Position numbers and translations under genes: made by a program
Notes under the pieces: model-generated
Told to the model about the DNA's origin: nothing
The model's input: the letters and a program-made list of their open reading frames with translations, nothing else
Databases searched by the model: none
In this document: in pieces, positions 45,035 to 55,781 of the stretch
Position numbering within the stretch: position 1 is the stretch's first letter
Layout of the letters: each line of letters opens with the position of its first letter
Source of the DNA: Petrosia ficiformis
Lineage: Eukaryota; Porifera; Demospongiae; Haplosclerida; Petrosiidae
NCBI GenBank assembly: GCA_947044365.1
Contig: OX345638.1
Coordinates: 132,501-196,500, forward strand
Direction of reading: 5' to 3'
Length of the DNA stretch: 64,000 bases

Positions 45035-48000
45035 TACTGACAATTCTTCCATCTCTTCCAAATAGACCCATGAATCCTCTAATACTATCTTGGCTACGAT
45101 GAAGCTGTTTAGATGCTGTAGCTTTCAGACTACCTAATCTCTGTCTCATCTGTACCTCTTTCTCCTGAAACAAGTTAGTCAGCATGTATATATGAATGTA
45201 TGTATGTAGGTATATATGTATGTGTATGTATGTATGTATGTATGTATGTATGTATGTATGTATGTATGTATGTGCATATGTACATACATATAACAGTGCT
45301 GTGTACAACTAACCTTCATATAGCTGACATTAAGATCTTTTGCAGAGTAGCCTCTCTCTAGATTTCGTCTCACATATATGTCATAGTCACGAACTATTCT
45401 AGCTATCACATCACTAGTAGATATCCCCTCTGTTCTTTGTGTGGCTACAAATTTACCCATCTCTTTAATGTGTTGATAAATGTCTGTTGAATCAGTTCCG
45501 ATATTGTAAGGGAGATCATCATGAGCAACAAAATCTATCTAAGAGGTATATAAAATTGTTAATATCATCCATCTTCAACAAATACCTGATGCTTTTCAAG
45601 GAACTCTGGAGTGACAGTCCAAGGAGCGTCTTGTAAAACCTCATCAACATAACGACAATGTCTGACTGCATCATACCTCTCCTTTTCTGACATTACAAGC
45701 TTACCTTTCAATTGATTTGTTAAAGCATCACTACACACTACAAGAGGATATGAATAATAGTGCTATTAATAGTAACATTACTAATAATAGTGTAACATTA
45801 CAATAATAGTGCTATTAATAGTAACATTACTAATAATAGTGCTATTAATAGTAACATTACTAATAATAGTGCTATTAATAGTAACATTACTAATAATAGT
45901 GCTATTAATAGTAACATTACTAATAATAGTGCTATTAATAGTACTATTATTAGTACTATTATTAGTACTAATAATAGTACTATTATTAGTACTAATAATA
46001 GTACTAATAATAGTACTAATGATAGTACTAATAATAGTACTAATAATAGTACTAATAATAGTACTAATAATAGTACTATTATTAGTACTATTATTAGTAC
46101 TAATAATAGTACTGATAATAGTAGTAATGATAGTACTAATGATAGTACTAATAATAGTACTAATAATAGTACTAATAATAGTACTAATAATAGTACTAAT
46201 AATAATAGTACTAATAATAGTACTAATAATTTTTTTTTTCTTTTTTTTTTTTTTTTTTTTTTCTCAATAAAAACAAAAATAAAAATAAAATAAAAGTAAA
46301 ACGAGATTCAAAATAAAGTTAGAACAGAATTTAAATATAAGAATTGGTGGTGATAAGGTCCATCGGTACGGTGTGATCTGGGAGGTGGAATGAAGATCTA
46401 GCCCCACGAATACACTGAATAGCTGAGCGTAGCAAAGAGAAAGATAGGTGGCATCTCAACCAATTTAACATTTGACTATATGATTGTTCATCTCTTTTAA
46501 TATCTAACAGAGAAGCTAGCCTTTTATAAAAAATAGTAGCTTGCTTTGCCATACCCCCTCCCCTGTTGCAGACATTACTATAGGTGTAATCATTGCTAAC
46601 TCAATCTCTCGCACACGATTTTCATATGATCTTTTCTTGTTTTTCTCATGTTTCAAATATGATGCAGAGATACTTTCCTTTTTATTTGAAGGAGCATGAG
46701 GATTAAAAATTCTCACATCTATGAAAGACTTTTCAAATCTTCCACCCCAGAAACCATTCATGGCAATATCCAGGCGAGCACCTTCAGTAGTTATCGTTGA
46801 CGCTGGAAAGAAACTCCTTCAGGAATAGGTCGTAACTCAGGCTCTATCTTCACGTCATGACACCCTTCAGTTAAAAGATGCGCAGTCAAATCTCTAACTT
46901 CGTTGTGCCTGATAGAAGGGTATGCACCTCGAGGACAGGAAAGTGCATGACTAACATTGAAACTTTGCCCACAGGCACAGTGAAGAGGAACATCCTTTGG
47001 CATCCAGCCATATCTCAATGCAAGTGCATCTGAGAAAGCTCTTTTGTGGAGGCAAAAGCCATGCTCCTTAATTGGAAGGCACGTCAACCATGCAGAAGAA
47101 CCTCTCTCACTAGCAAGGTCCATACTTCGACATAGGTCTTCCGATAACGTTTATCTTATCTCTGTAACTCGCTCAGAGTACCAGGTCTTCCTTTCTTGTA
47201 CTAGATCACGTTTAAGAAGAATTTGTTCATAGGCTATCACTGAGTATGGTGTGTCAAAATTCATCCTTTTACCTAATATCAAACCAATGAGAGGATCACA
47301 TACTTTACGAGAAGAGGAATATTCTAGATCAGCCATTTTTGTTGGATTTGAGATACCTAAGCCACCAGCTCGAGCTGGAATTGAAAACAATGATCTTAGA
47401 TCATCACTAGGAGGTGGTATTCTTGTAAGAGATGGAATAAACATGGAACGAATAGTTTCTTCCAATGGTGCAAAAAGCTCACTAATATCAGGTGTTGTTC
47501 TTGAAATAAAGGACCATTTATGCCTAAAACCATGTATGTAGGCAGCATAGGCAGCATGTGGTTGACACTGGGCTATTGATGATGATAGAGTGACAAGCTC
47601 ACTCTTCCAAACTGCAATCTTCTCAATAATAAACTTATCAACATAAGATTTCGAACCAATGGGTGCACCCAAATGAGGTCTCCCTTCATATGTAATATTA
47701 ACCCCTGTTCCATAGAAAACAGATACAGCTGAAGAGTAATGTTCTTCTTTTACCACCAACCACGTCTTAGAGGCATTGACAAAATATCCAAAGCCACTCC
47801 CATAAGTGACAATATCATTCCACCATTTCCTTACATCATTGATCTTTCCAATCGCAGCAGCATCATCTGCATACCACTACTAGTGGTACTAATAATAGTA
47901 TTAATAATAGTACTAATGATAGTACTAATAATAGTACTAATGATAGTACTAATAATAGTACTAATAATAGTACTAATAATAGTACTAATAATAGTACTAA

Positions 48001-48638
48001 TAATAGTACTATTATTAGTACTAATAATAGTACTAATAATAGTACTAATAATAGTACTAATAATAGTACTAATAATAGTACTAATAATAGTACTAATAAT
48101 AGTACTAATAATAGTAACAATATTTAATATTAGTACTAATAATAGTAACAATAATAGTAACAGTAATTACTTACCTCCTACAATTAAATAGACATTAGGA
48201 AATGCATTTTTTGCTTGCATTAATGCTCTGGCATGACCTTGATGAAACACATCAAATATACCATCAGCATATACACGAACAGTTTCTGAAAACAAGTTGA
48301 ACAATATCAACATAGTATCACCATGGCAACCATTCACCTGTTCCTTGCTTTGCCTCATCTTGAGTAAGTTGTCTTTTTCGTACAACTGGTTTTATTCCTT
48401 TCCTCTCTAGTTCTGAAGTAGTAGGTGCTGGTCCTACATACAAGCCCTCATAATTATATGTATTACTATCATGAACTCCATTAGCAGTAACCAGATAAGG
48501 CTAAAGGTCAAGTTTGTAAGCAATACTTATCAGTACGTGTTTATCATAACAAACTTTTTTTTTAACCGGTTCTTCATCAGACGCATCTTGCCATTCCTCC
48601 TCTTCTTCCTCTTGATGTAGTCTCTTTCTTGTTGTCAT
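44791..48638 (-). CDS. PCYT1: Choline-phosphate cytidylyltransferase
   Basis: The rate-limiting CTP:phosphocholine cytidylyltransferase of phosphatidylcholine synthesis. ATG 48638 gives [20 protein letters not shown] then PVKKK, a possible nuclear signal. The catalytic domain has [20 protein letters not shown] (HxGH motif), [10 protein letters not shown] and [20 protein letters not shown]. It continues [29 protein letters not shown] and [20 protein letters not shown] (RTxGxST). The membrane-sensing amphipathic helix follows ([20 protein letters not shown]), then [10 protein letters not shown], and a Ser/Asp/Glu tail ending SSDDEYEE (TAA 44791-44793). One intron (about 45740-48172) holds a palindromic satellite and a dead LINE. 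Divergent from SELENOT by 66 bp. Confidence 0.93.
44985..45034. repeat. (GT)n microsatellite in PCYT1 intron
   Basis: A pure GT run of about 34 bp flanked by GTATGTGTGTGT variants. Confidence 0.9.
45183..45290. repeat. (ATGT)n microsatellite in PCYT1 intron
   Basis: TATGTATGTATG array in the intron before EKEVQMRQ. Confidence 0.9.
45755..46228. repeat. Palindromic TAATAGTAC satellite, left arm
   Basis: Units of GCTATTAATAGTAACATTAC change into a 12-bp repeat ACTAATAATAGT and its inverse ACTATTATTAGT. The array is interrupted at 46229 by the LINE fragment and resumes on its other side at 47879. Confidence 0.9.
46229..47878 (-). mobile_element. 5'-truncated LINE retrotransposon with REL-type endonuclease (dead)
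   Basis: Read on the minus strand. It starts abruptly at the satellite with a reverse-transcriptase catalytic motif [22 protein letters not shown] thumb sequence follows ([40 protein letters not shown]). Next comes a zinc-knuckle of the form C-x-C-x7-H-x3-C ([16 protein letters not shown]), and an endonuclease-like region with [11 protein letters not shown] and [10 protein letters not shown]. It ends in a poly(A) tract, seen as poly-T at 46230-46262. An in-frame stop (about 47151-47153) and frameshifts near 46800 and 46550 disable it. The layout matches R2-group/REL-type LINEs. Confidence 0.75.
46331..47878 (-). pseudogene. LINE RT-endonuclease ORF remnant
   Basis: The coding remnant of the retrotransposon: one TAA inside the open frame after SERVTEIR, a frameshift after [12 protein letters not shown], and another at SATGEG / [13 protein letters not shown]. 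The last part, [20 protein letters not shown], resembles tails of elements common in sponges and cnidarians. There is no start region and no finger/palm N terminus. Not expressed as a functional protein. Confidence 0.78.
47879..48165. repeat. Palindromic TAATAGTAC satellite, right arm
   Basis: The 12-bp ACTAATAATAGT unit recurs with almost perfect periodicity from the LINE edge almost to the intron donor. It is the continuation of the array at 45755-46228. Confidence 0.92.
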
Positions 48639-48704
48639 CGTGCCAAGTGTGAGAAGTGTGAGTGCAGGTGGTGCGAGACCAAACCACACCCATTTATTCA
48701 AGTT
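48639..48704. promoter_or_regulatory. Candidate bidirectional promoter PCYT1/SELENOT
   Basis: The 66-bp gap between divergent start codons contains CCACACCC (48684-48691), a GC/CACCC-box-like sequence repeated in several other gaps. Confidence 0.45.
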
Positions 48705-48895
48705 ATGTCTGGAGTAGTGAAGTTGCTGTTTACCTGTGTGGCTCTCCTCTCTCTGTCAGGAGACGGAGCTAAGGAATTGAAACATCCAGCTTTCCAAACA
48801 AATTCAGAACTCACTTTGAAAGTTATTTATTGGTTTGTAAAATTATGATTATATATGTATGTATGTATGTATGTATATATATGTATGTATGTATG

Positions 48896-48961
<66 letters not shown>

Positions 48962-50203
48962 TTTATGTATATTGCATGTATATTCTCAATCTAGTTATAG
49001 CTGAGGGTATAGGAAGGTGTTTGAACAGTATGGTGCATATCTAAGGCAAGACATGCCCACTCTGTTACTGGAAGGTGAAATCTATCCACCATCTAATACA
49101 GCACGTATTGCTAGTAATATTCTATTTGCTGTGCGTCTACTTTTAATTGGATTAATACTAGGAGGTCCTGATATACTACAAAGAATAGGTATTAATCAAC
49201 CTCCTCAATGGTATCTATGGATGTATGAGAATAAGGTATATTATATATGCATGTATGTGACTATGTGTATGTGTACATATACATGTACATGCATTGTACA
49301 TGTGATCATTGATTATGACTATGTGTACATGTACTATATGTGACTATGTGTACATGTACTATATATGTGACTATGTGTATATGTACATGTACTATAGATG
49401 TGACTATGTGTACATGTACTATAGATGTAACTATGTGTATATGTACATGTACTATAGATGTGACTATGTGTATACGTACATGTACTATAGATGTGACTAT
49501 GTGTATACGTACATGTACTATAGATGTGACTATGTGTACATGTACATGTACTATAGATGTGACTATGTGTATATGTACATGTACTATAGATGTGACCATG
49601 TGTACATGTACATGTACTATAGATGTGACTATGTGTATATGTACATGTACTATAGATGTGACTATGTGTACATGGACCATGTGTATATGTACATGTACTA
49701 CTATGTGTACATGTACTATAGATGTGACTATGTGTACATGTATGTATTATATGTGTATCATTATAATGTATATAATAGATCACTTCAGTATTGTTATTGA
49801 TTGTTGTCGGAGGTCAGATTGAGAATCAGCTATTATCAACAGGAGCTTTTGAAGTATATCGAAATGGTATGTAACTATGTATAATTATATTGGAATGTTT
49901 TGATCAAATGCTTACCTTAAACACAATTGGTCAGCCATTTTTACAAGAAGCCAATGAAATCCAGTATCTAAGAAGCCTGAACATTGATCCTCATGGATAC
50001 TAGATTTCGGTGGCTTCGTTGACAAAATGGCTGATCAGTGAGCTAGCGTTTAATCAAATTTATTATATCATCTTTTAGGTGAACTAGTATGGTCTAAATT
50101 AGAATCAGGTCGTCTACCAACCATTTCTGAATTTAAAGGGTTTGTAGAAATTGGTATCAACTATCAGCTGAATTCTGAAACAATGACGCAATTGGGTTCA
50201 TAA
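48705..50203 (+). CDS. SELENOT: Selenoprotein T (contains UGA-encoded selenocysteine)
   Basis: An ER thioredoxin-like oxidoreductase. ATG 48705 encodes MSGVVKLLFTCVALLSLSGD, a signal peptide, then LTLKVIYC. An intron splits the Cys codon (TG|T), and exon 2 (from 48995) reads Y S U G Y R K V F E Q Y, where U is the in-frame TGA at 49002-49004. The redox motif is therefore C43-Y-S-U46, as in family members. Downstream: LLLEGEIYPPSNTARIASNI, LLLIGLILGGPDILQRIG (membrane-associated segment), GGQIENQLLSTGAFEVYRNG, and ELVWSKLESGRLPTISEF. Stop TAA 50201-50203. A SECIS-like element lies in the 3' UTR. A naive ORF call would start after the UGA and lose the active site. Confidence 0.93.
48855..48968. 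repeat. (TGTA)n microsatellite in SELENOT intron 1
   Basis: ATGTATGTATATATATGTAT array occupies most of the intron that splits the redox Cys codon. Confidence 0.88.
49300..49745. repeat. ACTATAGATGTGACTATGTG minisatellite in SELENOT intron 2
   Basis: About 13 units of 24-39 bp; each joins GACTATGTGTATATGTACAT or GACTATGTGTACAT with GTACTATAGATGT. Long ORFs on both strands here are artefacts. Confidence 0.92.
49898..50060. mobile_element. MITE-like foldback in SELENOT intron 3
   Basis: The left end TTTGATCAAATGCTTACC followed by GGTCAGCCATTTT is matched by the inverted right end AAAATGGCTGATCA then GCTAGCGTTTAATCAAA. The imperfect inverted repeat of about 40 bp encloses about 80 bp. Superfamily unknown. 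Confidence 0.6.
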
Positions 50204-50249
50204 ACCAGATCAAAATGTGTAATTATGTGATGGATGTAGCTTGGGTAGA

Positions 50250-50297
50250 TTAATGATGGGTTCAGGTGTAACCAGTTGGTACCTGTTCCCTGATGAA
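50250..50297 (+). promoter_or_regulatory. SECIS element in SELENOT 3' UTR
   Basis: About 50 nt after the stop, ATGA (50253-50256) faces TGAT (50291-50294) to form the non-canonical quartet. The helix between them is GGG / CCC plus CAGGT / ACCTG with a TT/TT internal mismatch. The apical loop (GTAACCAGTTGG) begins with an unpaired AA about 12 nt from the quartet. This is the eukaryotic SECIS layout that directs Sec insertion at the UGA at 49002. Confidence 0.85.
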
Positions 50298-50433
50298 CAG
50301 TCACCATAGCAACAATCACTACATAATTACACTGTTGTTACTATAGTGTGTTAATAAAATTATATTATTGAATTATTATATAAATTTGTTAATTATAAAT
50401 ATGGGTGTGACTGTGTATTAGACCACACCCACA

Positions 50434-51655
50434 ATGCCTAAAGGAAAAGGTGCCTCTGGTGGTAGTAGCAAAGGAAAATCTAAAGGTGGTGCAGGTTAGT
50501 ACATACTACATACACACATATGTATATACACACAATCGTGGTTAAATTTGTTGAGGGGGCTCAAGTTGACTATGGAAGGAAGGGTGATGTACAGGGGTAT
50601 TGCACTGAGCTGAGCCTATTGGCAAAGTAACCTCCAAAGGGGGTGGGGTGAGATCCTAGCAAATGAATCCCTGATTATATACACTTATAAATAATTATAT
50701 GTACAGATTGGTTGTATGTGTGTGTACATACATAATTATATATATATATATATACACACACAACATGTTATTTTAATTGTATATAGAGGCTAATCCTGAT
50801 AGTTCTTCAGGTGGAAAGGTTAAGAAAGGGGGTAATGCTGTGAAGGTACGTACAAGTGTAATTAACAGGTTTTTATCTTATTATTATAATAATTATAAGG
50901 TTCGGCATATATTATGTGAGAAACATTCTAAATGTATGGAAGCAATGGAGAAGCTAAAAGAAGGACAGAGATTCAGTGATGTAGCTGCTACTTATAGTGA
51001 AGATAAAGCAAGACATGGGGTAAGGTAGCCCCTCCCACAAATATGCAATTATTATGCACCTTGTAAACCAACACAAAATAAATAGAGTATATATGGTACT
51101 ATGATACATGGCATATATGCTAGCTAGTGTAATACCATATATACTCTAATTATAGGTACTTGTATGAAACACAAGCTCTCAACATCAGTTTAGCCCCTTC
51201 CGTTATTATAATCTAGTACCTATCACAGTGTTCTACCCTAGATATTTAGAGTGGTAGTTGGATTCTAACTTCCATTTAATGCTGTTTATATACTATCTCA
51301 ATAGTGAGTTAACAACCTCTCAGATAATACATATAATTATATATATATAATTATATGTATTATCTGAGATAATACATACATATATATGTATTATCTGAGA
51401 GGTGGTTGACTCATCTAAGTGGTGGTTATTCCCGACCAGTGTGGGTAGAACACTGCTAGTGCTATCATACATGTATATATATATATATCATTATAGGGTG
51501 ATTTAGGATGGATGTCAAGAGGATCAATGGTTGGACCATTTCAAGATGCAGCATTTGAACTACAGCCCAGTACAGTTGATAAACCTATATATACAGACCC
51601 ACCTGTGAGAACTAGATTTGGATATCATATAATCATGATTGAAGGAAAACGATAA
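50434..51655 (+). CDS. PIN4: Parvulin-type peptidyl-prolyl isomerase (Par14)
   Basis: A small prolyl cis-trans isomerase found in nucleus, preribosomes and sometimes mitochondria. ATG 50434 gives the basic Gly/Ser/Lys-rich leader [20 protein letters not shown] typical of Par14. The PPIase domain follows: [60 protein letters not shown] and [16 protein letters not shown], including the conserved H, C/D, M, F and H core residues. TAA at 51653-51655. Four exons; the last-but-one intron contains a hAT-like MITE and hairpins. SELENOT lies upstream on the same strand. Confidence 0.94.
51226..51455. mobile_element. hAT-like MITE in PIN4 intron
   Basis: Perfect 13-bp terminal inverted repeats CAGTGTTCTACCC and GGGTAGAACACTG bound 230 bp. 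Inside is a near-perfect hairpin built from CTCAGATAATACATATAATT and its complement, at about 51330-51400. Flanks share CTAGTACCTATCA / CTAGTGCTATCA-like sequence, not an exact 8-bp duplication. A separate inverted pair GAGTATATATGGTA / TACCATATATACTC lies just upstream (51086-51150). Confidence 0.65.
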
Positions 51656-51744
51656 CTAATGTATTATTTATTATTAACAGTCGAGTAGGAAAAATGTAAA
51701 ATTATTGAAATACACAAATCTACACAACACAAGAAAGCGTTCCT

Positions 51745-54613
51745 TTAATATATACCTCCAAGTAGTAATGAAGACATTGAGTCACCTTCATGTATACTGT
51801 GACTACGAGCAGGGCATGGAACATCAAAACATTTCCATATTCTCAAAGTTTCATCTGCTCCAGCAGATATAACACGAGTTTTTTTAGGACTAATTGCCAT
51901 ATTCAATATTCGATCTAATTAAGATATAATTATTACTTATAATAAAAGGGGCATGTGAGTATTTCTCTGCTGACCTTCATGACCTTTTAACTCGGCTACT
52001 TTTGTCATTCCTGGATATTTCCATATAGTGAGCTGATTATGAGGCGATCCATGAGACGATATAATCTCTTTAGTATCTTTAGACCACATTACTGATGATA
52101 CCTAATGAATATTAAATGAGTATTGATGACACCTAATGAATATTAAATGAGTATTGATGATACCTAATGAATATTAAATGAGTACTGATTACCTAATGAA
52201 TATTAAATAAGTATTGATGACACCTCATGAATATTAAATGTATTGATGACACCTAATGAATATTAAATGAGTACTGATTACCTAATGAATATTAAATAAG
52301 TATTGATGACACCTCATGAATATTAAATGGTATTGATGACACCTAATGAATATTAAATGAGTACTGATGATACCTCATGAATAATAAATGAGTACCGATG
52401 ATACCTCATGAATAATAAATGAGTACTGATGATGCCTCATGAATAATAAATGAGTACCTAATGAATATTATTAATATAGTTTACCTGTGATTTAGTATTG
52501 ACAGATTGTAGACATTCTCCAGATGTTGTGTTCCAAAATCGTATAGTCTTATCATTACTTCCACCTCCTGTTGCTAGGACATTTGGTTGCCATGGACACC
52601 AAGCTAAAGCCTATATGTAGTATATGATATTATTTCTTGACACAACAGGACTTGCTAAGTCATCACCCACAAGTCACACACACACAACAGCACTGCAAAA
52701 CACCTCATTAAATCTCACTCACTTTAACGGCTGCCTCATGACCTGAAAGAACTTGAGTTGGATCTGATGTTCTAGACGGGTTCCATAGACAGACAATATT
52801 ATCATTACCACCAGAGGCAAGATGACGGCCATCAGTTGACCAACGAAGACCACAGACCTCAAAACGATGATGTCGTAATTGTGCTATACAATGCTCAGGT
52901 TTACGAACATCATGTAAATACACTTCTCCTTTACGACTACCACTATAAATAGATAGATAGATAGATAACCTGACCATAGACTAATTGACACAAATAGATT
53001 AGACAGATTGAATTGACAACTGACTATACATTTCATAAATAGATAGGATAGGTATATGGATAGATAGATAGATACATGAAGGGATATATATACACTACTA
53101 ACTAGTCTATAGGTGAACAGGATAGATAGATGGACAGGACAGATAGATAGATGGAAGGATAAATAGATAGATATGTACCTTGATAGAGTATGAGCATTCC
53201 AATGCAAACTACTAACTCTATCTTCATGTCCTCTCATGGTACGAATCTTCTTTTCTTTTACAATATCCCAAAGCTACAAGCAATAACAAATAAATTACAA
53301 GTACATTATATTTCATGGACTCATTCTCATACCTGTACATCACCATTACTAACTCCGACAGCCAAATATTTCCCCTTTTCTGCCCATGATAGACTGGACA
53401 CATATAAATCATCATCTGCTAGTTCTACCAGCTGTGTGACACTACATTCTGAAGCATTCCATAAAAATACAGCTTGTCCTAAAGCTACAGCTAATACATT
53501 CTGACGACTCCAATCCAATGTATTGAGATCTGTAATTACATATAGTATGATAGATATTCAGAGTCTATGAAAACTAAAGATTAGTAAAGAATGATTTGGA
53601 TCAAAGGTTTATTTGAAGTACAGCAGATAAAGAAAGCCTTTGGTCTGATTATCAAAAGTAAATTCCTTTAATCTACACAATGAATTACTTTATACTATTA
53701 TGAAAATATATGGATGGATAGCTGGATGAGTGAATTGACAAATGGATGAATGGAAAAATATACTCTTTACATACAATAATCGTTCATTAACGAAGGGGCA
53801 TCTAATATTTTCTCTGCTTTTGATGAAATTTTTCTTCTCTCTTGTTTTCTTTGTGATTCTCTCAGTAGACTACAACTAATAGAAGCACTACCGATACTAC
53901 TATTAGTTGTATAGTTTAGAAATGAACCTGTATGTAATATATGTATATAATTATATATGTATGTATGTATGTATGTATATATGTATATATGTATATATGT
54001 ATGTATGTATAAATTTATGTATGTATGTATGTATGTATGTATGTATGTATGTATGTATGTATGTATGTATGTATATATGTACTGACATATCATGATACCT
54101 TGATTTGAAATACTCGGTGTTGTATTTCTAAATGTTAGTACACCTCGTGGAACATCTCCATTACAAGCAACAGATAATAATGCACTTTGATAATCTTCAT
54201 TCTTTTCCTCTTTTAAATTCTGTTTCTCTTCATCATCTTCATCGTCATCAATCACATCTCCTCCATGATCTCCTTTCAATACAAGATAAGAACTATAATC
54301 TTCCGTTCCTCTTGTAGGAATAAATCTGAATTTGGGATGCAAAAATAACTAAATACCAGTAAATAGAAATAAGGTAATATTATTTTTCTAACCTGCAGCC
54401 ACTGGTAACTACTGACTTAGAAATAGGATGGTTTGGTGTCTTCTTACTCTTAACAGACTTTGGTGTACAGGTAGGTTGTCTTCTTGAGGATTTCGCTGGA
54501 GTGTTCTCTCCAATAACCTTAGGACGAGTTGGTAGTTTCTGCCATCTTTGTTGTGGAGGTTTCACAGGTTCTGGAAGACGTGTGAGCATGCTAATATGGT
54601 CTGATGTTGCCAT
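51745..54613 (-). CDS. CDC20: APC/C co-activator Cdc20
   Basis: A WD40 protein that presents substrates to the anaphase-promoting complex and is the spindle-checkpoint target. ATG 54613 gives [16 protein letters not shown]. An exon junction (AG|A) yields [15 protein letters not shown], the C-box region (RxIP). The seven-bladed propeller starts [20 protein letters not shown], followed by [68 protein letters not shown] and [20 protein letters not shown]. These match Cdc20, not Cdh1. The protein ends SSLLLGGIY, so the usual terminal Ile-Arg is Ile-Tyr (stop TAA 51745-51747). Introns carry minisatellites. Confidence 0.92.
52095..52462. repeat. 31-bp minisatellite in CDC20 intron
   Basis: About 12 units built from ACCTAATGAATATTAAATGA plus GTATTGATG, with CTCATGAATAATAAATGAGT variants at the right. 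Confidence 0.9.
52945..53175. repeat. GATA-type microsatellite in CDC20 intron
   Basis: Patches of ATAGATAGATAGAT interleaved with ACAGATAGATGGA sequences across the intron. Confidence 0.75.
53945..54080. repeat. (TGTA)n microsatellite in CDC20 intron
   Basis: ATGTATGTATGT array with TATA interruptions. Confidence 0.9.
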
Positions 54614-54811
54614 TCTTTGTAAGGTGTCTCTTCTCGAAAATAATATTTCAAATTAGGAGCGAAAAAGAAATATATGACGTCATAAGATGTAATGATTTTG
54701 ATTGGCCAACGTAAATAAAATTTAAACTTTTATCATTCCCAGACCCAGACTCAATATCAGAGTCTGGGAACCAGACTAAATTGCCCATAATTATAATAAT
54801 ATAAGTATAAT

Positions 54812-55716
54812 TTATAGAAAGTTCTTTTCAATATACATTTTAACATCAGGCCATATGACATCAGACTGAGTCTCAGCGAAAGTCCGGAGTACTTGTAAAT
54901 TATTATAATAATTAATTAATGGGGCTGTTTGTGTTCTATAACTTTCAAGACGTTTAGAAACAGTTTCTAGATTATCATCTTCTCGCTGGGTAAGAGCTTC
55001 TCCTAAAGAAAGAAAACTCATATTATTGAAGAAGTCATGTGACATTCACACGATATGTATAAATTACGTACCAGTGATGTCATCTTTTCCGGATACTTTT
55101 GGTGGATTATACGATAAATTATAGACACGTCCACTTGGCCCATGTATCCATCGATCTTTAATTCTAGCAATGATTGTATCAAAAGGTACATCAAGAAAGA
55201 TAACAGAGTTTAAAGTTTCTTGTGTTGATAGGGCTTCTGCTTGTGAAACGGTCCGAGGAAACCCATCCAGTAACCAGCCACGCCCACTAATACTTTTCAA
55301 TTCAGTTAAAATAAGACTTACCATTGTATGATTTGGAACCAGCTTGCCTTAAATGATATTGGAAATACAAATGCTACATTACATAATAATTATATGTACA
55401 TGTATATACATGTTCGCATGTATACTTACATATTATCATATATACATTGTACATGCATATATGTATGCACATGTATATATGTATATATGTACATTCAAAT
55501 ATGTACTTATACATATATATATATATGTAATGCATCACCAGTATTGATGTATTCCTGTGCCTGTTTTCCGATTGTGGTTCCTCGGGTCACATGATCTCTT
55601 AATACATCACCACTTGATACATGTTTCAATTGAAATGTCTCTGCTATTCTTTTACCAATGGTACCTTTACCTGATCCAGGAGGACCTAATATCATTAATC
55701 TTAGAAACCTTGCCAT
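54812..55716 (-). CDS. AK3: Adenylate kinase 3/4-type (GTP:AMP phosphotransferase)
   Basis: A mitochondrial matrix nucleoside monophosphate kinase. ATG 55716 gives [20 protein letters not shown] with the P-loop [22 protein letters not shown] is the NMP-binding segment. A phase-1 junction gives [20 protein letters not shown]. Then [19 protein letters not shown] (signature), [20 protein letters not shown] and [20 protein letters not shown], the AK3-type LID without Zn-cysteines. It ends [16 protein letters not shown] (stop at 54812). AK3 and AK4 are hard to separate by eye. Divergent from ANKRD42 by 65 bp; immediately downstream of CDC20 on the same strand. Confidence 0.92.
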
Positions 55717-55781
55717 CAGAAAAAGTTTTGAGCCACACCCACTTTTTTAAATATATTAGGGTGGAGCTGGTATTGCAGAGA

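Noticed and set aside
46331..47759. An expressed host gene inside the PCYT1 intron
   Set aside because: An in-frame stop, two frameshifts, poly(A) and reverse-transcriptase motifs show a dead retrotransposon.
49306..49822. Overlapping ORFs of 100-160 codons in five frames
   Set aside because: Translation of the SELENOT intron 2 minisatellite; no frame is favoured.
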